DNA of 64,000 nt from positions 496,001 through 560,000 of the forward strand of contig JBHGNT010000022.1 of assembly GCA_043228905.1 (NCBI GenBank). Reading direction: 5' to 3'. Shown here in pieces: positions 34,160-45,050 of the stretch. The notes under the pieces were generated by a model. It was not told where the DNA came from, made no database searches, and saw nothing but the letters and a program-made list of their open reading frames with translations. The DNA comes from Azolla caroliniana (taxonomy: Eukaryota; Polypodiophyta). The translations under genes and the position numbers were made by a program. The stretch's first letter is position 1. Each line of letters opens with the position of its first letter.

Positions 34160-35630
34160 TAGCTCTATGTATTAAGAATACTTACAAGATAGAAGATTAA
34201 GCCAATAAGAACATAAATTAGATAAAGACAACTTCAAAGATTACAAGATCAACAAGAATTAAATTTTTATCGTCCATAAGGAGGCCAATTTTGACCTATG
34301 GGACCAAAGTATACATGTGTTCATGATATGTGTCTCCTTCCTAAGAACGGGATTCATACATTGAAGCACAAAGTCTCTATGTGTGAATAAAGCATACACA
34401 TATGAGCTCAACCTTCTCAGTGGTGTCTTAAGTATGGCACTTAAGTTATCACTCCCGCTTAGTATGTCAGCATATCTTGAACGAATTGCACTATCTATCG
34501 AGCATGTGAAGAGCAAGTGACATTCATCTTCTACCATGCCTTCATTGCATACTTTGCATGTCTTCAAATTAGTTACATTTTGATACCATGATGCAACTTC
34601 AATACCTAACTTGTGAGATCAAGTGTGAAGTAGTGTAAGGGCTTTACGAGCATTACTATTCATATTGGTAATGAGATAAGGTTGGATGCGATCAATAGGC
34701 CTTCTTGCTTTATATTGAGACCAACATTCAAGGTTGACATTTGCAATGTAGTATTCTAGCTTTGTCCTCTTAGCATCTTCCCACTTCATCCTTAATTATT
34801 CGACCAACCTTTCCTCAATCATTACATATTGCATAGCATTGCCCGAAAGCTCTAAAAGATCATCCAAACCCCATCTTCGAAACCATGATTTCCTTATGTC
34901 AACAACCCAACCAGATGAGAGAATCTTACTTTTATGATTCTTTTGTAGCTTACATCCAACATTCCAAGTAAGATGTGGCAATCGATGATTCGGCATATTC
35001 TTGACTTTTGTAATGTATTTATATACTCTTTGGAGTGTCAATAGTTCTATGGGTCGAACACCTATTTCCAAGAGCATAACCTGGTAAGAGGTAGGGCATT
35101 TAACTCCTAATTGCCTCCTTAAAAACATCTTTTGAATTTTCTCAATCTCATTCCATGTGTTAAGAGAGATGGTGCCACCCCATACTTCTACTCCATAAAG
35201 CAATACTTGAGTTACCATGGCATTGAACAACATTAGTTTTACTTCCCATCCACAAGTATCACTTTGGTTGCACTGGTTCTCCAAAAGGTAATACGATTTC
35301 AAACCGGCTTGGAGCCTAGAATCAAAGCATGCACTTCATTTATTTGTGGTGGGGATATCAATACCAACATATTTAAAGCTTTATACAAATTGCATATTTT
35401 TACCTCTATATGTGAGCATAGGGTAATGATGAGGTTGGATGGTTTGCACTACCATCATTTTTGTTTTCTCCACATTCACTGCTAGTTCACTATTATGGCA
35501 AAATTCTTCTAATACCCCAAGTAAATTTTGCATACTATCAACATCATATGAGAAGAGTACCACATCATCTGCATATAGAAGCAATAAGATAACATGTTGC
35601 ATCAATTTGGGGGCGTTGAATCCTTCTTCT
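34160..35630 (-). pseudogene. LINE A, 3' part (RT end and zinc-finger tail)
   Basis: Minus strand: YADDVVLFSYDVDSMQNLL (RT active site YADD) at about 35560-35605, QVLLYGVEVWGG and LGVKCPTSYQVMLLE (RT thumb and connection), and CKVCNEGMVEDECHLLFTC (C-x2-C...H...C) near 34560. Its 5' continuation lies at 41378-41960 beyond the inserted gypsy element. The 3' end is not clear. Confidence 0.85.
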
Positions 35631-35631
35631 C

Positions 35632-35759
35632 TGTCAGGAATAGTACTAAACAGAGATAGGATTAGTACTAAATAGAGAGAGAATTAGTACTAGAGAAGGG
35701 AAGTACTATTAGAACTAAGGGGACGGGACTGCGTAAGACTCCCAAGAGAGGAAGAGAAC

Positions 35760-35800
<41 letters not shown>

Positions 35801-36110
35801 CGAGGACGAGAGATGATGATAACAGATTATATATTATAAGAAGAGTAAGTACAAAAAGGGCTATGAGGCTAAAGACTGGCGTTGAACCAATTTGGTTCAA
35901 CATAATGCCTAGTGCCCTCTTTTGTAGTGTTCTCAGGAGTAATCCTGAAGCTTCTAGAATGTTCCAGAGAAATATGGAATATACATTGATTTCCTATAAC
36001 AAAATGTAAATGAAAATAATATCCTAAGTATTACAATAGATGATATAATGGTCAAGAGCTCGACCCATATAACCTAAGGTCATGGGTTTGAGTCTTGCCA
36101 TATCATGACA
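35632..36110 (-). repeat. 3' LTR of gypsy 2
   Basis: 479 bp, plus-strand ends TGTCAGGAATAG and ATATCATGACA. It contains an (AG)n tract, the palindrome GTTGAACCAATTTGGTTCAAC at 35881-35901, a TATA-like CTACAAAAGAGGG on the minus strand, and a plus-strand tRNA-like module at 36035-36105. Confidence 0.93.
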
Positions 36111-38967
36111 CTATCCCCGCTTTAAAACGACGAGTGTCACGAGTCGTTTTGGATGGAGGACCTGGTTTGTGTGGATATTGTTGATGGAAGTCTTCAAGAA
36201 GCGCACGAGCATTGGTCACATTCTCGATCGGTTCCCAAGTACATTCGCTGGGACTATAGCCTAGCCAATCGACTAGATAGTAGAGCTTGTTGTGAACAAT
36301 CTTGGAATCAAGGATGGCGGCAACCTCGTACTCCGGTCCATCTTCAAGCTCGATCGGGGGTGGAGGTTGTATAATACGCCCTGGGATGGTGCTCTCGTGA
36401 TAGGGTTCAAGGAGAGAACTATGAAACACCGGATGTATCCGAAGTTGAGGAGGTAGATCGAGACGAAAAGAGACATCATTAATCTTCCCGATAATACAGA
36501 AAGGACCTAATTGTCGATAATCCAACTTCTCACATGGGCGAGTAGTCTTGATGTGTCGTCGTAGCAGCCACACCCGATCTCCAATGTTAAAACTAGATGG
36601 AAGTCGATGACGATCCGCGTAGACCTTGTATGTTTGTTGAGCTTGCTGGAGATGAGTACATAAATCTGCTTGTATCTTGCGTAACTGCTCCAAATGATCC
36701 TCCGCGTAAGGATTTATGGACACCTCTGGGGTTTCAAGTACACTCCACCGAGGGTGACATCCCGTATAAGCATAAAATGGCGAAACTTTAGTCGATGCGT
36801 GGATAGAGTTATTATAGGAAAATTCGGCGAAGTGGAGAATATCTACCCAGTTATCCTGATGATAGCTGAGAAAGCACCGCAAATACTGCTCCAGCGTTTG
36901 ATTTGTGCGTTCGGCTTGGCCGTCGGTTTGTGGGTGGTAGCCGGAGGAGAGGTTACAAGTGACCTTGAGCATTTTAAAAAGGTGCTTCCAGAATTTTGAC
37001 ACGAACTGGGGTCCACGATCGTTGACGATACTATCGGGGAGTCCATGATGCCGACATACTTCACGCATGACAATTTCGGCGGTGTCTTCACTTGAGATTT
37101 CCTTAGTACATGGCAAGAAATGAGCCATCTTCGTATATCGATCTACCACTGTTAGAATCGCATTCAACCCCTTAGAGACTGGAAGATCTGTGATGAAGTC
37201 GAGAGCAATGGATTGCCATGGCTTGCTTGGAATTGGTAATGGTTCTAATAAACCATAGGGATGATGCCTCGGCATTTTCGCTCTGCAGCATGTATCACAA
37301 GTCCGAACAAACTCTTCGACAAATTGTCGCATACGGGGCCACCAGAATGATCGTTGTACTAAATCTAATGTTTTAGTACTACCAAAATGCCCAGCTGTAT
37401 ATGTGTCATGACAATTTTGTACTACTCGAAGGCGGCAAGAACCATTAGGAACATACAAAAGTTCTTTAAAGAAGAGTAATCCATCATGGTATTTGAATTG
37501 CCGATAGTCCGTACCTGGTGGTTGTGACTGTGAACACGACGCTCGAGAGGGATCAATCTGTGCTAGTATAGCTTGGGCGAAAGCATCTGTCTTCAGGTCC
37601 GCACGTATGATATTGATAACGTGGGAATCCATGGGCATGCCAAAAACCTGTGTTGCTTGCTGTCGTGCCGGTCCCAAGATTACTTGCTTTTGGTTATCAA
37701 AAGCTGGCTCGTCGGGACGCGGTGTTAGATACGAACGCCGTGATAATGCATATGCCTTCCCTTGGTGCTTCCCCGGACGATATGTAATTTTGAAGTCGAA
37801 ACGCGTGAGGAAGTGGGCCCACCGAGCTTGACGTCGATTTAACACTCGAGCATCCTGAAAGTAGGCAAGGTTTTTATGATCACTGAATACGGTGACTTGA
37901 TGAGAGGACCCCTCTAAAAAATGCCTCCATTGCATAAATGAGTCCACTATTGCCAATAGCTCCTTATCATGAATTTCGTAATTGATTTCGGCGGCGTCAA
38001 ACTTGCGTGAGTGAAAAGCCACAGGATGTAGCTTCTCATCATGACCCCGTTGTGACAGAATGCTCCCCAATGCGAAATCCGATGCGTCAGCTTCGATAAT
38101 GAATGGTAGTTCCGGATCGACATGAGCTAGAATTGGAGCCGATGTAAATGCCTTTTTAAGACTCTCGAAAGCCATATCTGCTTCTTCAGACCAAACGAAC
38201 GATTGTCCCTTCCTGGTAAGCTGTGTGAGAGGCAGAACGAGCTTTGAGTAATCTTGTATAAACTTCCGGTAAAAATTGGCAAACCCTAAAAAGCATTGCA
38301 CATACCGCACCGAGCGTGGAGCCTGCCATTCTACCACCGTCTTGACCTTAGCTAGGTCCATGGAGATGCCTTCTGAGGAAATGACGTAGCCGAGAAATTC
38401 CACCTAGTTGCACCCAAAACTACATTTTTCTAGCTTTGCGTAAAGACCATGTTCTCGAAGTCGTTTTAGTACTAACAGTACATGAGAATCATGCTCTTCT
38501 TCGGTCTTTGAATAAACCAGTAGATCATCCAAGTAGATGATCAGACACACATCCAAGAGATCTCGGAATATATCATTTGCCATGTGCTGGAAGACAGCTG
38601 GTGCATTAGTGAGGCTGAACGGCATGACCGTATACTCGAAGTGCCCATATCTAGTGCGGAATGCGGTCTTCCATTCATCTCCTGGTCGGATCCGTACGAG
38701 GTTATAGGCCCCCCGTAAGTCGATCTTTGTGAAGAACCTGGCACCATTGATCCGTTCTAAAAGACTTGAGATAAGGGGAAGTGCATACCTATTGCGGATT
38801 GTAACTTTATTCAAGCCACGGTAGTCTACCACCAGACGAAGTGAGCCATCCTTTTTCTTGACGAATAAAATGGGTGCGCCGGTTGGAGATTTCAAATGTC
38901 GAATGAATCCATTCTCCAAGTTCTCCTCTATATAGGCTCGAAGGACTTCTAGCTCGGTTGGTGACAA
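36103..38967 (-). pseudogene. gypsy 2 pol: RT, RNase H, integrase, chromodomain (one in-frame stop)
   Basis: 38967-38404 holds RT fingers and palm ([45 protein letters not shown]) and ends at a TAG. The same frame continues 38403-36103 for 766 codons: RNase H (EADASDFALGS near residue 105, FSDHKNL near 173), an integrase zinc domain (H332, H339, C369, C372) and the core triad D402, D462, E498 with 35 residues between the last two. A GPF-like module (LDYRQLGPF) and a chromodomain (YEVAAILDSKIVHNKLYYLV, WLGY, WEPIENV) follow. Only the TAG visibly prevents a full-length pol. The chromodomain marks a chromovirus. Confidence 0.92.
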
Positions 38968-39246
38968 ATTGTAGATCGGTCCCCATGGTGGCTCTTTCCC
39001 CGGTTGTAAATCGATGGGGCAATCATATGGTCGATGGTGAGGAAGTGTATTGGCTCATACTTTATCGAATACATCGGCATAATGATGATACTTCTTTGGA
39101 AGCGGAACGGTGGACTCCTCTTTAATGGTGTCGGAGGGTTTTAGTGATATTGCGAAGAGAAACATTTCTTCCTTGCGTCCTTCTTCCCGCAACTGATGTA
39201 GTGAAATGGTGGCAATCTTCTGAGTAGATCCTCGGGTTTGTCGACA

Positions 39247-39660
39247 CTAGATTTCTCTTGTTCTCCAATCTATGTCTGGGTTATGTAACTCGAACCATGG
39301 TAATCCCAAACCGATGGGATGTTCTGGGATACTAATAATGTTAAATGATACTACACATGCTAAGTTATCTAGGACAATATTAACGGGTTCTGACTCTTCT
39401 ATGATATTTCCGGAAGCAATGGGACGACCATCAATGACGACTACAGAGGCTGGACACGGAATTTTTCTAAGAGATATCTGATGAGCTTGGGCAAAATTCC
39501 TATCCATAAAGCAAGAATTAGCTCCGGAGTCTAGAAGTGTTAAGACGTGTACTGGAGGGGTACTTTTAGTACTAACTGTTACTTGGGATACGAACACATT
39601 GCTAACTTGCTTAGAGGGAATGGAACCACTAATGGGTTGCACAGATCTAGGGTTGTCCAA
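39247..39660 (-). CDS. gypsy 2 aspartic protease
   Basis: Retropepsin fold with the active-site triplet in TLLDSGANSCFMDRNF (DSG), VVVIDGRPIASG and PIGLGLPWFELHNP. Its frame is open upstream of the first ATG for about 17 codons into the gag overlap, so translation would start by frameshift, not at this ATG. It ends at a TAG just before a disrupted linker to RT. Confidence 0.85.
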   Translation of the reverse strand: MDNPRSVQPISGSIPSKQVSNVFVSQVTVSTKSTPPVHVLTLLDSGANSCFMDRNFAQAHQISLRKIPCPASVVVIDGRPIASGNIIEESEPVNIVLDNLACVVSFNIISIPEHPIGLGLPWFELHNPDIDWRTREI

Positions 39661-39686
39661 CCAAACGGCTCCTATTTTGGCTGGAC

Positions 39687-40061
39687 TTAGTCGTTTAACT
39701 CTTCTTCTAACTGACTAAGGACATCAAATTTGTTCGCTAGATCTAGGCTATTAGTACTATCAAATATCCCTACTGTAATAGGCTCGGGTTTAGTACAATT
39801 AGAACTAACAACTATTTGGTTTACCTGTCTTCTTGGCCTATGGGGACAATTGATTGCAATGTGTCCTGGTCCACCGCAGTAGAGACATAGTCGATTTGTT
39901 CGGCGTCGCTGCTTTTCTTCTTCGGATAATGGTCCTCGACGACGTGTAGTGTCAATCTCCATCGGAGTCAGAGTATTCACTGGAGGCGCATTATAGTACT
40001 CCCTGGGTAAAGGTTTTGCTACCATTGAGGTGTAGGTGGGCTCTGATCTTGCCCTCGGCAT
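39687..40061 (-). CDS. gypsy 2 gag C-terminus with zinc knuckle
   Basis: In frame with the gag capsid region. The CCHC knuckle [14 protein letters not shown] (C-x2-C-x4-H-x4-C) lies at about 39838-39880 and should bind RNA. It ends with QLEEELND at a TAA (39687-39689), just after the heptamer GTTAAAC (plus-strand 39693-39699). The protease frame overlaps it by about 30 nt in the -1 frame. Confidence 0.85.
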   Translation of the reverse strand: MPRARSEPTYTSMVAKPLPREYYNAPPVNTLTPMEIDTTRRRGPLSEEEKQRRRTNRLCLYCGGPGHIAINCPHRPRRQVNQIVVSSNCTKPEPITVGIFDSTNSLDLANKFDVLSQLEEELND

Positions 40062-40067
40062 CTGTAG

Positions 40068-40828
40068 TTATCGTTCCGAACGTCGCTCAAAGAGGCGGTT
40101 ATCACATCTTACCGCGCGACTGATTGCTTCTGTCAAGGACTTTGGCTCTTTAGGGAAAGTCAAGAGTAAATCCTTGACATCGTTGTGTAAACCATAACGA
40201 AATTGCTCCATCAGCGCTTGATCATCCCAAGGGATGTCAGTGGCAAGTAGACGGAAATCTGCAGCATATGCAGAGGCTGGACGGTCTCCTTGGCGTAATC
40301 GCCGGATTTTGTTGATTGCGGTCCTTATGCGGTCAGTATCCCCAAAGCATGCTTTAAACTCACCTATAAACTCTTCAAAGTTGTTGAGTAATGGAGACTC
40401 CTTTTCCAACAGTGGAGCGAACCATGCCAACGCTGAGCCACTTAACAGCGTCCCTACTAAACCCACTTGTGATGCATCGGTAGGATATCGGGAAGGATGC
40501 ATTTGAATAACTAATCGTACTTGATTAAGGAACCCTCTAAACTGCGATCGTGTTCCATCGAACTTCGTGGGAAGGCCAATCTTGGGTTCCTTATGAATCC
40601 CTTGTGTTCTGGGGCCTTGTTGTTGCATCGCTACGATGGTTGCTTCGAGTTGTTGCACGTGTAATGCAAGTTCCCATGTTGTTGTTGCGTTTGCTGCTTT
40701 TCTAAGGAGATTTGTTGAAGATCCCTCAGCAACCGTTGATTTTCTTGTTCCAAAGCAAGGAACTTCTCTTTTAGGCATTGAAACTCCGAGAAAACAGATT
40801 GATATTCCTGAGCGCTAACTGTGGCCAT
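40068..40828 (-). pseudogene. gypsy 2 gag
   Basis: The N-terminal frame MATVSAQEYQSVFSEFQCLK starts at 40828 and is coiled-coil-like and Gln-rich. A frameshift at the CAA run near 40680 moves to the second frame, which holds the capsid block (KIGLPTKFDGTRSQFRGFLN, WFAPLLEKESPLL, FIGEFKACFGDTDRIR, ALMEQFRYGLHNDVKDLLL). It ends at a TAA at 40068-40070, probably a mutated codon because the frame continues in the next stretch. The protein would package element RNA. Confidence 0.88.
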
Positions 40829-40898
40829 GGGATGAAAAGAAAAGAGAAATAAGAGATTAGTATGAAGGGAGAGAGACAGAAGGAAAATTGGTTCAAAC

Positions 40899-41022
40899 TA
40901 TCAGGAATAGTACTAAACAGAGATAGGATTAGTACTAAACAGAGAGAGAATTAGTACTAGAGAAGGGAAGTACTATTAGAACTAAGGGGACGGAACTGCG
41001 TAAGACTCCCAAGAGAGGAAGA

Positions 41023-41067
<45 letters not shown>

Positions 41068-41377
41068 CGAGGACGAGAGATGATGATAACAGATTATATA
41101 TTATAAGAAGAGTAAGTACAAAAAGGGCTATGAGGCTAAAGACTGGCGTTGAACCAATTTGGTTCAACATAATGCCTAGTGCCCTCTTTTGTAGTGTTCT
41201 CAGGAGTAATCCTGAAGCTTCTAGAATGTTCCAAAGAAATATGGAATATACATTGATTTCCTATAACAAAATGTAAATGAAAATAATATCTTATGTATTA
41301 CAATAGATGATATAATGGTCAAGAGCTCGACCCATATAACCTAAGGTCATGGGTTCGAGTCTTGTCATATCATGACA
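40899..41377 (-). repeat. 5' LTR of gypsy 2
   Basis: Direct repeat of 35632-36110. Differences seen include ATCAGG/GTCAGG, AAACAG/AAATAG, CGGAAC/CGGGAC, CCAAAG/CCAGAG and the (AG)n length. Confidence 0.93.
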
Positions 41378-41962
41378 CTTCTTTTGCAACCTTATTCACC
41401 AATTCTTCTAATTTATCAATGCATAAGCCAAAGAGTGTGGGTGATAGTGGACATTCTTGTTTCACCCCCATGTTGCTTAAAAAGTGCTTTGAGAATCCAC
41501 TATCCATTTTTAGTTGGCATTTAACTTGTTCATATAGACGTGCAACAACAACTCGGTACTCTAATGGCATGTCAATCTCTACCATTCTATTCCAAAGCTC
41601 ACTTCATGGTACGGTATCAAAAGCTTTCTTAAAATTAACAAAACAACAATAAAGTGTTTTTCCTTGTAGTCGACTCTCTTATATGATTACTCTCAATGTG
41701 ACCAAATGATCCACACTGGAGTGTTTTGGTCTAAATCCTGCTTGCCCAAGTGCTCTTTTGCTTGTACTTTCGGCCCATGTGCTTATCTTTTGCTCCATAA
41801 TAGTGCTATATAATTTGGCAATAGTTGAGCTCACCATTATTGTATGATAATTTGATACTCGATTCTTATCTCCGTTTTTAAATATTGGTTTAATCCAATT
41901 CATAAGCCAATCATTTGGAAATCCTTGTTTTATAGCTTGCTCTATAATTGTCATTATCCAAG
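41378..41962 (-). pseudogene. LINE A, 5' part (RT fingers and palm)
   Basis: FPNDWLMNWIKPIFKNGDKN, STIAKLYSTIMEQ, GQAGFRPKHSSVDHL, FKKAFDTV and MGVKQECPLSPTLF are in RT order. The element is 5'-truncated at about 41962 against a copia LTR fragment. At the right edge of the gypsy insertion the frame reads VAKE and resumes at 35625 as EGFNAPK once the CTTCT duplication is counted once. Confidence 0.85.
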
Positions 41963-42180
41963 AGAGAGAGAGAGATCCCAAGAGGCACACAATAATACTC
42001 TGTATTATTCTCAAATATAGTTACAAAAGAATGACGGCATCATCATAAACTAGGTTATAAGTTCAGGTATATACTAACTGAACTAGGCCAACTGCCCTTT
42101 GTGCTATTTACAAATATAGCCTTATCTAGTTTGCCAAATGGGATAATGTGAATACGGCCATTATATTCCCATATTCGATA
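41960..42180 (-). mobile_element. Degenerate copia LTR fragment
   Basis: The reverse complement begins TATCGAATATGGG and follows 31507 on (GTATTCACATT, TCCCATTTG, AAAGGGCAGTTG, AACCTAGTTT). It is truncated where LINE A begins. Confidence 0.7.
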
Positions 42181-44459
42181 CTAGGCAACTTAATGTGACA
42201 TTCCCATCCTTTTCTATATCCTATGATCCTCGTCCTCCATCCATTCTTACTCCCTCATTCAACCTATTATTAGTCCACTCAAACCACTTTCATGTTTTTC
42301 AAATGTTAATGATGCATATATTAGTATTATGGATAATACAACCAACGCATGCGTAATTTAACCTAAGTTTTATGGTATATAATAATAATCAAGGGATTTG
42401 ATACCATAATAGGATGTGTAAAATTGATAGGATAGATTATGTGTTATCATAACGAATCATAAATAAACATATTGTGGGTTGAGAAGATTGCAAATAGAAT
42501 AAGTATAAACCTATGATCATCACATGTTCTTTTCTTCTCTGTTTTTTCAAAAAAAGATGCTACCCATTAGTTAGGAACAAATACAAGAGGTATCATACGT
42601 ACAAGAGCCAGACCTCATATAGAGCTTCGTGACCATCACATGTTCTTATGAAGTATGCTTCATGAATTTATATTAAATTGCATTTTCAAATATATTGTGA
42701 ACATGTGCTTTATTTGAACAACCATATTTGGTTTGTTAGAATGGTATTGTTTCAACTCCACGTAACAAATGACAATGTCATCTCCAACAACAACGGTGGC
42801 CATTCCTTCTTTATAAAGTTCATCCCTACGACAAGTTGGTTACGAGTAGATTCAGGATTTTTGATGGATGGGACAGACAAATCTGAATCGGAATTTAATT
42901 AAATTGGTGTGCATCTTGTATTGCACAACAAACATTGTAAGCGAGGTACGCTAGTTTTCCTCTTTCTAAAAAAAAGCAATAGTTTTTTTGTTCTTTGTTC
43001 TGCCTCCTTCATGTACAAACTAAACGTCTTTTTTATCAATTTCACACATCACCTCAAAATTCTTCACATATAATGATAATGGCTATGGTTGAATCTTGTA
43101 GGAGAAAGTACATCAAGTAATAGTGCCAATTCTATCCATGTTGTAACTTATGTTTAACCATCATAATCAAGCACATCAAAATCTATTATTTGAAGGGATT
43201 AATATTAAGTGTCATATGTTCATCTAGTGTTCATATATGGCCAAATTTCTTCTAATGCACAACAAGAAGTTCAAACTAGGTTTGTACATTTATGTATGGG
43301 TGTTATGGAAGCAGGAAATAAATATGTCATGCAATGTTCATTAGACATGCCCCCTAGCATTAGAGGAGGCTAGAGATATTCTCAAGTTAGCCTTGAATTT
43401 ACACCTTCACGATTTCGTAAGTACATGATTAGCTAATCACTTTAGTGGATCAAGAGAAGAAAAGAGGTGGAACTCCGAATATTGTAATAGAATACCAACA
43501 ATTAATTGTTATGATTCCAAGACAAAGTCATGCTTACACGTGAGTGAATATTTTAGTGGTAATATATGCTAATGCATATTGACTATGAATAAAGTAATTC
43601 AAGCAATCAAATGTATTACAAGGTTTCTAAAAATCATGGTATAAAAGTGTGTTTGTTCCATAGGAACTCTCACATTTCAATAAACCCATACACACTAACT
43701 GAGCAACTAACATTCCCTTCTTTTACACGAAGAAAAAAAACCCTAAAGATTTTTTAATGAAATACTTGTGGCATTTTGCATGGATTGGTTGTTTTGTTTG
43801 TGTAAACGAGACAATAACACATTCAAGTCCAATAGGATTCTATACGTGGGGTGATTTTGGCTAGTGCATGATACCCATGTTCGTTCAATATTGTATTAAA
43901 GTGTATTCAATACCTAACCCTTGACTATCATCTCCACAATTTTGCTTGTTTTTTCATTATTTTCTCAATATGCTTCCTTCTTCTCTAAGACAAATCAAAT
44001 TTTTTGGAGAAATTATTCTCCGATGTAGATCAACCTTTATAGTCAAATATACACACTCAAATCAACATAATTGGCATAGAGGTACTTGACACGCCTTAGA
44101 AAGAAAGAATATAAAATAATTGATGAGAGCGAAAAGAGTTGCAACTATGTTGTTGAGTTCTATATGGTCCATGGGAAAAGAGGAAAAATCAAAACTCACT
44201 AATGGAGAGAGGCTTATCATGACAAATTTTGGGATAAATATTCACTCATTAGAACTCCATATATTTTCCTCGTTGATCAATACCTTGCTTAAAGTTAATG
44301 CACATGTAGGATCCAATTCATGACACTCCTAGTTGTGGACAATCTCCAATGAGAACTCGATGAGCTCCCAATTTTGTCAGATATATAATGTCCATTTCAT
44401 CATCTCAATGTAATAGTGATAACAACATTGTAAATATACAATTATACCACACAAAACCA

Positions 44460-45050
44460 TCAAAGAGGCTATACAACTTAGGGGTAGTAAGAAACTTCCA
44501 ACATTCCATAACATTCCTAAAGGGGTTTTATAGTCATAGTTTTATTGGCTCGTTACAATACTACCAAAGCAAATTGAGTGATATAAATCACAACATAAAA
44601 CTCAAGGGAGTAGCAAGAAACTTCCAACATTCCTAATGAGATTTTGTAGGCATAGATATATTGGCACATTATAAAGCAACTTGAGTGATATATATTAGGG
44701 AAAAGTACCAGGATAGCCCTGGAAGTTCCAAATTTACCAAACTACCGCTATGTTCAAAAAATTACACTTTATAAAGTAATTATATACTCAAATATTTGGT
44801 AAATAGGGCTAGTTCGGGTCCATTTCTTCCATCTTTGGTAAATAGGGCTCGTAGATTGGAGTGTATAATTACTTTATAAAATGTACTTTTTTGGACATAG
44901 GGGTAGTTTGGTAAATTTGGAACTTCCAGGGGCATTATGGTAAATAGATGAACTTCCAGGGGCATTATGGTAAATAGATGAACTTCCAGGGGTATCTTGG
45001 TACTTTTCCCTATATATTACAACATACAACTCAAGAGAGTAGCAAGGAGC
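44460..45050. repeat. About 125-bp tandem duplication interrupted by a MITE
   Basis: GTAGTAAGAAACTTCCAACATT with GGTTTTATAGTCATAG and GAGTGATATAAATCACAACA recurs as GTAGCAAGAAACTTCCAACATT with TTTTGTAGGCATAG and GAGTGATATATATTA. A third partial unit (CAACATACAACTCAAG) resumes after the MITE at 45018. Confidence 0.7.
44698..45010. mobile_element. 313-bp MITE, Mutator-type target duplication
   Basis: Terminal inverted repeats of about 31 bp with two mismatches: both ends read inward GGGAAAAGTACCARGATA, then CCCTGGAAGTTC. A perfect 9-bp TATATATTA lies on each side (44689-44697 and 45011-45019). The right end holds tandem copies of AACTTCCAGGGGCATTATGG. No coding capacity, so it is a non-autonomous element. 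Confidence 0.9.

Larger units (their letters stand above)
35631..41377 (-). mobile_element. Ty3/gypsy chromovirus, nearly complete, inserted in LINE A
   Basis: 5.7 kb, transcribed on the minus strand. LTRs lie at both ends, flanked by CTTCT (35626-35630 and 41378-41382). Order on the minus strand: LTR, gag, zinc knuckle, protease, RT, RNase H, integrase, chromodomain, purine tract AAAGCGGGGATAG, LTR. Disabled by a gag frameshift near 40680, a TAA at 40068, a TGA near 39057 and a TAG at 38404. About 8 base differences between LTRs by eye suggest recent insertion. Confidence 0.93.
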
